This document shows positions 51,097-59,317 of a stretch of 64,000 bases of DNA, in pieces. The translations under genes were made by a program, and so were the position numbers. A model generated the notes under the pieces. It was not told the DNA's origin, ran no database searches, and was given only the letters and a program-made list of their open reading frames with translations. Source of the stretch: UBA965 sp046303375 (GTDB lineage Bacteria; Chloroflexota; Chloroflexia; Chloroflexales; Roseiflexaceae); the NCBI GenBank assembly GCA_046303375.1, contig JBKCGB010000018.1, positions 37,234-101,233 of the forward strand, in the 5' to 3' direction. Position 1 is the stretch's first letter. Each line of letters begins with the position of its first letter.

Positions 51097-52731
51097 ATGG
51101 CAAAGCAGTTGTATTTCAATGAAGAGGCTCGCCGCGCGCTGAAGCGTGGTGTGGATGCCGTCGCCGATGCCGTCAAGACCACCCTTGGTCCGCGCGGTCG
51201 CAACGTTGCTATCGACAAGAAGTTTGGCGCACCTACCGTCACACATGATGGTGTCACTGTCGCCAAAGAAATCGAGCTCAAGGATCCATTTGAGAACATG
51301 GGCGCCCGTTTGTTGGTAGAAGTTGCCACCAAGACCAACGACATCGCTGGCGACGGCACCACCACCGCCACTGTGTTGGCACAGGCCATCGTCACCGAAG
51401 GCCTCAAGATGGTCGCCGCCGGCCACAACCCCATGATGATTCGCCGTGGTCTCGACCGCGGTGCCGAAGCCCTCATCGCCAAGTTACGCGCCTCGGCTAA
51501 ACCAGTGCGTGACCGTGCCGACATTGCCCACGTGGCTTCGATTTCGGCCGCTGACCGCGAAATCGGCGAAATCATTGCTGAAGTGATGGAAAAAGTTGGC
51601 AAAGATGGCGTCATCACTGTCGAAGAATCCAAGGGTATCGCCTTTGAAAAGGAATACACCGAGGGTATGCAGTTCGACCGCGGTTACATCTCAGCCTACT
51701 TCGTCACCAATAGCGAGCGTATGGAGTCAGAGCTCGAGAATCCCTACATTCTCATCACTGACAAGAAAATCAGCGCCATCCAAGAAATCCTGCCCGTGCT
51801 CGAAAAGACCCTGCAGGTTACCAAGAATCTGGTCATTATCGCCGAAGACGTTGATGGCGAAGCCTTGGCAACCCTGGTCGTCAACAAGTTGCGCGGCAAC
51901 GTCAATGTGCTCGCAGTCAAGGCACCTGGCTTTGGCGATCGCCGCAAGGCCATGTTGCAGGACATTGCCATCCTGACCGGTGGTACGCTGATTAGCGAAG
52001 AAATCGGTCGCAAGCTCGACAGTGCTACCATCGAGGACCTCGGTCGTGCCCGCCGCATTGTTTCAGACAAAGACAACACCACCATCATCGAAGGCAACGG
52101 CAACGAAAAGGCCATCAAGGCCCGTATCGAGCAGATTCGCCTCCAGATCGAGCAGACCACCAGCGACTTCGACCGTGAAAAGTTGCAGGAGCGCTTGGCC
52201 AAGCTGGCCGGTGGTGTGGCTGTCCTCAAGGTCGGTGGTGCCACCGAGCCCGAGCTCAAGGAAAAGAAGCACCGCGTTGAAGACGCCCTCTCAACTGCCC
52301 GCGCGGCCGTCGAAGAAGGTATCGTCCCCGGCGGTGGTGTGGCACTTATCAACGCCATCTCGGCCCTCGATGATGTCAAAGTCAATCACGAAGACGAAGT
52401 CTTTGGCATCCGTATCTTGCGCCGCGCCCTCGAAGAGCCCATGCGCATCTTGGCCCGTAACGCCGGCGAAGAAGGCTCCGTCATCATCGACGCCGTGCGC
52501 CGCATCCAGCAGGAAAAGAACGACACCAGCTTTGGCTATAACGTCATGACTGGTCAGTTTGTCAACCTGGTGGCCGAAGGCATCATCGACCCCGTCAAAG
52601 TCACCCGCAGTGCCGTGCAGAACGCAATCTCGATTGCGGCCTTGATCTTGACAACCGATGCATTGATTGCTGACCTCCCAGAGGATAAGCCTGCCCCACC
52701 GATGCCCGGTGGTGGTGGCATGGACTTCTAG
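51097..52731 (+). CDS. groEL: GroEL chaperonin
   Basis: A 544-residue chaperonin. Near the start TTLGPRGRNVAIDKKFGAP and TVAKEIELKDPFENMGARL are family features; GDGTTTATVLAQ is the ATP site, and KLAGGVAVLKVGGATEPELK comes near the end. The C-terminus is the short Gly/Met tail PGGGGMDF. It is richer in preferred codons than its neighbours, as expected for a highly expressed gene. GAGGAG precedes the ATG. Confidence 0.97.
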   Translation: MAKQLYFNEEARRALKRGVDAVADAVKTTLGPRGRNVAIDKKFGAPTVTHDGVTVAKEIELKDPFENMGARLLVEVATKTNDIAGDGTTTATVLAQAIVTEGLKMVAAGHNPMMIRRGLDRGAEALIAKLRASAKPVRDRADIAHVASISAADREIGEIIAEVMEKVGKDGVITVEESKGIAFEKEYTEGMQFDRGYISAYFVTNSERMESELENPYILITDKKISAIQEILPVLEKTLQVTKNLVIIAEDVDGEALATLVVNKLRGNVNVLAVKAPGFGDRRKAMLQDIAILTGGTLISEEIGRKLDSATIEDLGRARRIVSDKDNTTIIEGNGNEKAIKARIEQIRLQIEQTTSDFDREKLQERLAKLAGGVAVLKVGGATEPELKEKKHRVEDALSTARAAVEEGIVPGGGVALINAISALDDVKVNHEDEVFGIRILRRALEEPMRILARNAGEEGSVIIDAVRRIQQEKNDTSFGYNVMTGQFVNLVAEGIIDPVKVTRSAVQNAISIAALILTTDALIADLPEDKPAPPMPGGGGMDF

Positions 52732-52752
52732 TCCACATCCACGAGTACCACG

Positions 52753-52784
52753 ACCGCCCACAGTGCCAGTGCACTGTGGGCGGT
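52753..52784 (+). terminator. Terminator of groESL
   Basis: Perfect 14-base stem (52753-52766 with 52771-52784) and four-base loop CAGT, directly after the groEL stop. The T tract is poor. Confidence 0.75.
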
Positions 52785-52811
52785 TGCGTTATCACATGGT
52801 ACACTACACAC

Positions 52812-54662
52812 ATGCACACAATATCACAGCGTTATGTCTGGGTCGTGTTTTGGCTGTGTTGCGCATGGTACGTCTTTACGGCGAGTGGGCACACCTATTC
52901 ACCCGATGAAGAAACCATGTACGCGGTGACACGTGCCATCGTTCATACTGGTCAGGTCAACATCGTGACGGATGGATCCGAGGCACTTGCCGCCTTACGA
53001 CCATCACCGATTGGCGCCGTAGCACCCTATGGCATTTTGCCGTCGCTCCTCGCTATCCCCTTGTATATTATCGGGTTGCTCCTATCACCTACCACTGCAA
53101 CGCAGTGGGAAATGACGCATCTCTTTGTATCACTCTGCAATGCGCCGATTTCAGCGGGGTGTGTTGCACTTTTTTTGCGCATCCTGTTGCGGTTACGCCT
53201 ACCGTCAGCAACTATCATCATCTTGACCATCACCTACGCCATCGGCGCATTAACATGGCCCTATGCGCGTACGTTTTTTTCTGAGCCACTCACCACGCTG
53301 CTCGTCTTGTGGAGCATCGATGCAGCCATGGTGGCACATGCAAATCCCCACCACACCCGCGGGTTCATGGTGATCAGTGGGCTGATGGCTGGGCTCCTCT
53401 TGCCTACACGTATCGCAGCTAGCACCATGATTCCACTTATCGGGTTATATGCCATCGTCTACGCATTGCCCCATCAGCGCCTGCGTACAGTCATCGCTTG
53501 GGGGCTTGGTGTTATCCCAGGTGTACTTCTCTTTGCTGGATACAACTACATTCGCTATCATGCGCTGTTGGTCACCGGCTATTCCTCTGAGGTCACTGCA
53601 TTTGTCAACCCACTCAGCATTGGCATCCCCGGACTCTTGATCCATCCCTTTACCGGCCTGCTGTGGTTTGTGCCAATGCTCGTCGTTGCGCCCATAGGAG
53701 CCTGGTATTTATGGAGCACGCATCGGCACATGGTCGTGCTCTCGCTTGCGCTGGTCAGTAGCCAAGTATTGTTATATGCCGGGTGGAATGCCTGGGATGG
53801 TGGTGGGGTATGGGGACCGCGCTTTCTCGTGCCAATCGTGCCATTTGCGCTCATCATGTGCAGTGGTATCTGGCTCGCATCACGCACCATTGCCACACGT
53901 GTGGCACTCCCCATCATGGGCATCAGTATTATCATCAACATTCTCGGTTGCGCCGTGAATTTTAGTATTGATAGCAATCTGCCCTATCCACGGGTTCCAC
54001 CAATCGTGGCGCATGCACAAATTGCCTGGCAACGTTGGTCAGTTGCTAGCATACCCGACCAGAGTTGTCTGCTACAGGCAGGTTGGTACCCAAGCGAAGC
54101 GAGCGATGGCTACCTCTTTCAGCGCAGTGGTGCCACTGCCACCATCAGCTGTCACACGCAAACATTCACACGCATCACGCTGATGCTCGATGATCGGCGC
54201 CCACCCCAAGCCCCTGAATCGGCGATGACATTGCGCATCAACAACGCCACCCCAACACACATTCCGGCAGGGCAACTACGTATAGTACAACTGCTGGCAC
54301 CAACCACTATCACACGCATTCAACTCACCAATACACCATGGAATCCAGTGATGATTGGCTACAGCGATCGCAACGATGACCTCGGCCCTGCGATTGTATC
54401 CATCAGTGCCAAACCAGCATTGAATGCCGTCTATGACGCATCTGTGGCGCCCATCCCCATCACACTCAGGGCACGGTGGGCATGGTACTACCACCCCACC
54501 AATCATCATCTCCTCGACTGGTGGGGGTGGTATATTACGCTGACCGCTCTCAGTCCTTGGTATGGCTGGATTTGGGCCGGGTTTATGGGATGTGTCGTAA
54601 CGCTGTGTGGCATTGCGGTGTGGCCAATCTGGCGTACACACGTTTATCGCCAGCGGGCATAA
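52812..54662 (+). CDS. GT39/ArnT-like multi-pass membrane glycosyltransferase
   Basis: A 616-residue protein with about 11 membrane segments in the first 400 residues and a soluble beta-rich domain (about 430-570) before a last hydrophobic helix. The first outside loop YSPDEETMYAVTRAIVHTGQ holds the acidic pair typical of lipid-linked-sugar transferases of the GT-C fold. Acceptor and donor are unknown. Its start follows TACACT by only six bases, so it may be leaderless. It ends overlapping the next gene tail to tail by 19 bases. Confidence 0.7.
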   Translation: MHTISQRYVWVVFWLCCAWYVFTASGHTYSPDEETMYAVTRAIVHTGQVNIVTDGSEALAALRPSPIGAVAPYGILPSLLAIPLYIIGLLLSPTTATQWEMTHLFVSLCNAPISAGCVALFLRILLRLRLPSATIIILTITYAIGALTWPYARTFFSEPLTTLLVLWSIDAAMVAHANPHHTRGFMVISGLMAGLLLPTRIAASTMIPLIGLYAIVYALPHQRLRTVIAWGLGVIPGVLLFAGYNYIRYHALLVTGYSSEVTAFVNPLSIGIPGLLIHPFTGLLWFVPMLVVAPIGAWYLWSTHRHMVVLSLALVSSQVLLYAGWNAWDGGGVWGPRFLVPIVPFALIMCSGIWLASRTIATRVALPIMGISIIINILGCAVNFSIDSNLPYPRVPPIVAHAQIAWQRWSVASIPDQSCLLQAGWYPSEASDGYLFQRSGATATISCHTQTFTRITLMLDDRRPPQAPESAMTLRINNATPTHIPAGQLRIVQLLAPTTITRIQLTNTPWNPVMIGYSDRNDDLGPAIVSISAKPALNAVYDASVAPIPITLRARWAWYYHPTNHHLLDWWGWYITLTALSPWYGWIWAGFMGCVVTLCGIAVWPIWRTHVYRQRA

Positions 54663-55804
54663 CGTGCCAGTGGGTGCGGCATTGTGCGTTCATACTGGAC
54701 AAGACGCTGTATTTCGTTGGCAACTGTCTGTGCGGCATGGGGCATACCGATGCGTCGCGCTGCCACTGCCATACTATGGCGGATATCGCTGTCTGCAAGC
54801 AACATGCGCGCATATCCGACAAACTGTGCGGTATCGTGTGCATACAAACCCGCACCTGCCTGCATGACAAATGTGCGATTGCCCTCTTCTTGACCAGGTG
54901 CTTCACCATAAAAAACCATCGGCTTGCCCGCTGCCATGCACTCGCTCACCGTCAGACCACCTGCTTTGGATGCAACCACATCACAGGCATGCATCATATC
55001 AGCAAGTGGTACAAAATCATAGATGTGCACCTGTTGTTGCCACGGGTACTGGCGTAACTCGTCTGCTAACGCACTATTGCGCCCTGCCACAATCGCCAGC
55101 TGTACTGGTACTGCTGCTGCGTCGAGTGCATAGGCCATGTCACGGACCGGTCCCACGCCGGCCCCGCCACCGAGCAAAAGCAGCGTGGGCATGGTCGCAT
55201 CCCAACCGAGCTCGTGGCGCAACTCGCTCACCGATGCGCGTGGTGCGACAAATGCTGGCTGTATGGGTAACCCGGTATGCACCAACTTCCGGACGTCAAT
55301 ACCACACTTGACTGCTTTATCACGTACCACCACGCTTGGTACTGCGATGAGGTCATCTTGGGTGCTAAACCATGCACGATGCACGTTGCCCAAATCGGTG
55401 ACAACCGTCATCATGCGCGGGCGCTTCCATTTGGGCAACGATCCAGCCAGAATACGCGTTAATAACGGATACACACTCACCACAACCCGTGGCTGATGTG
55501 CCGCCACCAAAGCGACTAACGAGCGCCGTAACGTGGAGGCCAGTGAATACTCCAACAGCACATCAAGCCCCGGCGCATCAGTGATTTCATGGGCAAAGGC
55601 GTACTGTTCTGGGGCACTATTGACCACCTCAAGGTACAATTTTTCGGCTCGTGCCACTGCCTGTGAGGCCATTGGGTGGTGTGCAGGATTCACAACCACC
55701 GGGGTGGCGAATGGAGTGATGTGTTGCGCAATGGCTGCAGCCGCACTACGATGACCACTCCCTGCATCACTTGTCAAAATCAGGACGGTTGGAGATGGTG
55801 TCAT
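54644..55804 (-). CDS. MGDG synthase/MurG-like glycolipid glycosyltransferase (2)
   Basis: A 386-residue paralogue of the enzyme at 42944-44281. VLILTSDAGSGHRSAAAAIA and RVVVSVYPLLTRILAGSLP form the N-domain; LLLLGGGAGVGPVRDMA, LAIVAGRNSALADELRQY, VHIYDFVPLADMMHACDVVASK and AGGLTVSECMAAGKPMVFYG the donor domain. It probably adds a hexose to diacylglycerol or to the monoglycosyl lipid. No clear operon partner; 236 bases of mostly AT-rich DNA with no gene separate it from the next gene. Confidence 0.85.
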   Translation of the reverse strand: MTPSPTVLILTSDAGSGHRSAAAAIAQHITPFATPVVVNPAHHPMASQAVARAEKLYLEVVNSAPEQYAFAHEITDAPGLDVLLEYSLASTLRRSLVALVAAHQPRVVVSVYPLLTRILAGSLPKWKRPRMMTVVTDLGNVHRAWFSTQDDLIAVPSVVVRDKAVKCGIDVRKLVHTGLPIQPAFVAPRASVSELRHELGWDATMPTLLLLGGGAGVGPVRDMAYALDAAAVPVQLAIVAGRNSALADELRQYPWQQQVHIYDFVPLADMMHACDVVASKAGGLTVSECMAAGKPMVFYGEAPGQEEGNRTFVMQAGAGLYAHDTAQFVGYARMLLADSDIRHSMAVAARRIGMPHAAQTVANEIQRLVQYERTMPHPLARYARWR

Positions 55805-56040
55805 GACATGTCCTTTGGTGTGTTGTGTTGGCTATGTGCATGTTGCGCACCTTGGAGCCACATCTCCGTATGCTACTCATGTTCATTCTATGCAATCATT
55901 GTTAATTAACGCTAAAAATATGGTAAGTTTTTGCTCTATATTGAGACAGTCATGTAAATCAACGCCCTCGGCGTGCCTGTAGTACACTAATATCAGTCAT
56001 AGTGACATGATGCACTCAGTCACGATATCAAAGGATTGGC

Positions 56041-57258
56041 ATGCATACGCCCAAACTATTTCGTCGAAGCATCATTGAGCATACACGAAACGCATCGCCC
56101 ATCACTCCACGCTGTCCGCATGCCCCGCCCCGCGACATGTGTGGCGGATGTACGTTTGGGCATGTGGCCTATGCTGATCAGATCAATGCCAAACAACAGG
56201 CACTTGTGCACCTGTGGCAAGAGCTACTCCCCGCTGATATGCCCACTCCTCAAATTGTGGCATCGCCCGACGACTACACATATCGCACGCGTATGGATTT
56301 TATTGCAAGCAAAGGGCGCTTTGGGTTACGCCGTGGCGGCAAATTCAACTACATCATCGATTTGTCCACCTGCCACCTGATCCCCCCTGAAGCATTTGCA
56401 GTAGCGCATGGGATGTGGCAACACAGCCAAGCACTAGGACTGCCCGACTATAATTTACGGAGCCACGAAGGGTTTTTGCGCTATATCGTGGTGCGTCGTA
56501 GCCCGCACAATCAGTACCTAATTGCCATGATTACCAGCCAGCCGCGTGACGAACACGATGAAGCGGCTATGGCACAAATCGCTCAAACCGCCTTGGCGAA
56601 TCCTGCAGTTGTTGGAGTGCATTGGCTACGCAACGACGGTCCTGCAGATGTGTCGTTTGGTACGCCCTACAAGCAATGGGGAGCAGCGCTGTTGTCGATG
56701 CATGTTGGCGGCAATGTGCTGGCAATCGGGCCCAACACGTTCTTTCAAAATAACGTCTATCTGCTTGAGCACCTTCTCGGTGCCATCACCACCGCAGTGG
56801 GTGATGCCACCCACGTAGCCGATTTGTACGGTGGTGTGGGCACGATTGCCTTGAGTTTGGCATCACGCGTCGGGCATGTCCACAGCGTGGAATCGTTCGC
56901 AGAAAGTGTCACACTCTGTCAACACAATATCAACCATTCGAACCACCACAATGTCACCTGTGAAGTTGCCGACGTGGCCACTTTTTTACGTCAACACCCG
57001 TCACATTTTGATACAATGGTTGTAGATCCCCCACGTGTTGGGCTTGGACCCGATGTTTGTCACGAAATTCTGCGGCATGCGCCGCAACGGCTTGTGTATG
57101 TTTCGTGTAATCCGCTGTCACAGGTTGCAGATGCAACCGTCTTGTTATCAGATTATCGCTTGGTGTCGCTCGCAGGGTACGACATGTTTCCACAGACACC
57201 TCACTTTGAGACGCTCGCTGTTTTTGTGCGACGCACAGCGCCTACGGTGACCACATGA
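56041..57258 (+). CDS. RumA/TrmA-family RNA uracil-C5 methyltransferase
   Basis: A 405-residue enzyme that methylates uridine in rRNA or tRNA. N-terminal Cys25, Cys34 and Cys37 (CPHAPPRDMCGGC) with a further Cys near 111 can hold a 4Fe-4S cluster. The SAM core has VADLYGGVGTIALSLA and FDTMVVDPPRVGLG; catalytic Cys is in YVSCNPLSQ and the general base in PHFETLAVFV. No TRAM domain precedes. AAAGGA lies before the ATG. The stop overlaps the kinase gene (ATGA). Confidence 0.9.
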   Translation: MHTPKLFRRSIIEHTRNASPITPRCPHAPPRDMCGGCTFGHVAYADQINAKQQALVHLWQELLPADMPTPQIVASPDDYTYRTRMDFIASKGRFGLRRGGKFNYIIDLSTCHLIPPEAFAVAHGMWQHSQALGLPDYNLRSHEGFLRYIVVRRSPHNQYLIAMITSQPRDEHDEAAMAQIAQTALANPAVVGVHWLRNDGPADVSFGTPYKQWGAALLSMHVGGNVLAIGPNTFFQNNVYLLEHLLGAITTAVGDATHVADLYGGVGTIALSLASRVGHVHSVESFAESVTLCQHNINHSNHHNVTCEVADVATFLRQHPSHFDTMVVDPPRVGLGPDVCHEILRHAPQRLVYVSCNPLSQVADATVLLSDYRLVSLAGYDMFPQTPHFETLAVFVRRTAPTVTT

Positions 57259-58706
57259 CGTTTCGACCCGACATTTTGTGCCCACGATGTCGCCGTATCA
57301 ATGCGCGGCGCGCGAGTAGCTGCCGTTATTGCAACCAGGCACTCGGGTTTGTTGACGGCAACAACTGCTACTATTTGACGCGTGTCATCAAGACGGGCGG
57401 TCAGGCGGTGATTTTTGAGGCGATTGATGAGAATAGCAATCGTACCTATGCCATCAAAGAAATCGTCTTACCACTCGACCCAGATCGTGCCCTAGACGCC
57501 TTCCAACGCTGTGCCATCGAAGCACGACTTCTGGCCACACTTGCCCATCCTGGGATTCCACAGTTTTATAGTTGTATCATCGAAAATGGGCGCGTCTATA
57601 TTGTCATGGATCTTATCCGGGGCACCGACCTCGAAGATTTACTGCGCAGCAAAGGTCAACTCAGCGAACGCGATGTGCTTTCAGTGGCCAATCAAGCCTG
57701 TGATATCCTCCACTATTTGCACACCTTACCGTCACCGGTCATCTTCCGTGATGTCAAACCATCCAACATCATGATTGATGCTGAAGACTTTGTCACGATG
57801 ATCGACTTCGGCATCGCTCGCTTTACCAATAACCAACGTGGCAGCATCATGGGGACACCAGGCTATGCGCCACCCGAGCAGTACCGTGGCGACGTATCCG
57901 TGGCATCAGATATCTACGCCCTTGGTGCGACCATGCATCACCTGCTAACGGGGCGCGACCCGCGCGGGCAAAAGCCATTCACCTTTTTGTCCGTACGTGA
58001 CCTTGCACCGCACGTGTCACCGTTGACTGCAAACGTGGTCACACATGCCCTCCACATAGAGCCTGAGGCACGCTTTGCAACCGCACTCGAAATGCGCAAC
58101 GCAATTCGCGCCGTCATTCGGAGTGAAGAAACCAATATCCTTCCGGTGATTCGTGACACATCGCCGATTCCAATGCGCACCCCGTCTGCTGAATTAACGA
58201 CCGTCAACTTGCCGTCGTCGGTCGTTGAAACGCGCCAAATCATGCCCACAAGCCAGCCACTCGTCCCCACCAAAGAATTGGGATTTGCACCGCCACTGGC
58301 ACATGTGACGGTCACGTTGGCACCACCATCACTACCTGCATTGCCTGCCATTCCACTTGCCCCCCCACCAGCTCGCGGCAATCCATGGCGCTGGTTGATC
58401 ACGTTTATCATCGTTGTCACCATTCTGATTGGCAGTGTGTGGTACATCCGTTTCGGCCAATACCTGCTTGTGCCAACCATCCCACAGACTATCACCGTCC
58501 CATTCGAGGTAACCGTCGCACCAGATGCCGATATCAACGCAAGTTTCTATGCGGCGGCAGATGCGTATGTTCGTGAAACCTATGGAACACGGATGCGCAT
58601 CGTGGCAACCCCCCAATTCGACAAACGCCCACCAGAGGTGGTGGCGCAGCAAACCGATGGCTCCACGCAGTACCGCGGTGTACTGGTCATCGATATTGCA
58701 CCGTAG
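57255..58706 (+). CDS. Zinc-ribbon Ser/Thr protein kinase, membrane-anchored
   Basis: A 483-residue kinase. It begins with a zinc ribbon (C9, C12, C23, C26), followed by the kinase domain (about 35-280): loop VIKTGGQAVIFEAI, Lys in YAIKEIV, FRDVKPSNIMI as catalytic loop (Phe in place of His), MIDFGIARFTN as DFG, and GTPGYAPPEQY. A Pro-rich linker leads to one membrane segment (WLITFIIVVTILIGSVWYIR, about 378-398) and a small outside domain. Coupled to the RNA methyltransferase by ATGA. Target unknown. Confidence 0.9.
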   Translation: MTFRPDILCPRCRRINARRASSCRYCNQALGFVDGNNCYYLTRVIKTGGQAVIFEAIDENSNRTYAIKEIVLPLDPDRALDAFQRCAIEARLLATLAHPGIPQFYSCIIENGRVYIVMDLIRGTDLEDLLRSKGQLSERDVLSVANQACDILHYLHTLPSPVIFRDVKPSNIMIDAEDFVTMIDFGIARFTNNQRGSIMGTPGYAPPEQYRGDVSVASDIYALGATMHHLLTGRDPRGQKPFTFLSVRDLAPHVSPLTANVVTHALHIEPEARFATALEMRNAIRAVIRSEETNILPVIRDTSPIPMRTPSAELTTVNLPSSVVETRQIMPTSQPLVPTKELGFAPPLAHVTVTLAPPSLPALPAIPLAPPPARGNPWRWLITFIIVVTILIGSVWYIRFGQYLLVPTIPQTITVPFEVTVAPDADINASFYAAADAYVRETYGTRMRIVATPQFDKRPPEVVAQQTDGSTQYRGVLVIDIAP

Positions 58707-58708
58707 CA

Positions 58709-59182
58709 CTACTCAAACAATCGTTGCTGATGCTGACTCCCTGGTAGTGGTACCCGTATTGTTTGGGCAATCAAGAGTGGCATGCGCTGGTGGTGTGTCA
58801 TCTGCCAGTAGTCGGGGTCGGCAGCCTCAGTCAGCATAAAGACTCTGCCTGCGGCCACAATCCCGTAAATACCATAATCGATACCAAACCACACTCCCTG
58901 CTCGTAACCCGCCATCACGGGTATCGTCACTGGGACTGGGTGATAGCGTTGCCACTTTCCTGCCTGCAGACTTTCGTGTTTCACCCACCCCGTGGCCGGC
59001 AGATCGCTGATTTCGTTGCGATTCCCCCAGCGCATGAGTTGTGCCGGTGCATCAGCACACTGCACTGGCAAGACCGGTATTCCTTGCCAATACCGTGACT
59101 CGTAGATGCCAGCAGGCATGGTGCTCACCGGCAAAAGCGCATCATCCACATCATGCCATGCAAAGCGGACTGCACCACACAT
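58709..59182 (-). CDS. Compact SRAP/HMCES-like protein
   Basis: A 157-residue protein starting MCGAVRF, so Cys2 would be exposed after Met removal as in SRAP (YedK/HMCES) proteins that link to abasic sites in single-stranded DNA. Other parts line up with the family: LPVQCADAPAQLMRWG, TGWVKHESL (equivalent of the ARAET Glu), VMAGYEQGVWFG (GFYEW-like) and MTHHQRMPLLI (His block). It is shorter than usual SRAP. GGAGGGG directly before the ATG at 59182 decides the start. Confidence 0.6.
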   Translation of the reverse strand: MCGAVRFAWHDVDDALLPVSTMPAGIYESRYWQGIPVLPVQCADAPAQLMRWGNRNEISDLPATGWVKHESLQAGKWQRYHPVPVTIPVMAGYEQGVWFGIDYGIYGIVAAGRVFMLTEAADPDYWQMTHHQRMPLLIAQTIRVPLPGSQHQQRLFE

Positions 59183-59250
59183 ATCCCCTCCATTCACACC
59201 ACATTCATGACAATTTGATTAAAATTCACTGACTGTAATGATACTGCACA

Positions 59251-59259
59251 TGCTATAAT
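59251..59259 (+). promoter_or_regulatory. Extended -10 promoter of dnaE
   Basis: TGCTATAAT (59251-59259) with TGACTG about 17 bases upstream. The leader would be about 50 bases and has a GAGTA/TACTC hairpin but no Shine-Dalgarno sequence. Confidence 0.5.
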
Positions 59260-59317
59260 ATGTAGCACACATTGTCAGTCGACGAGTATCGTACTCAATA
59301 TACGAAAATGGTCTATT

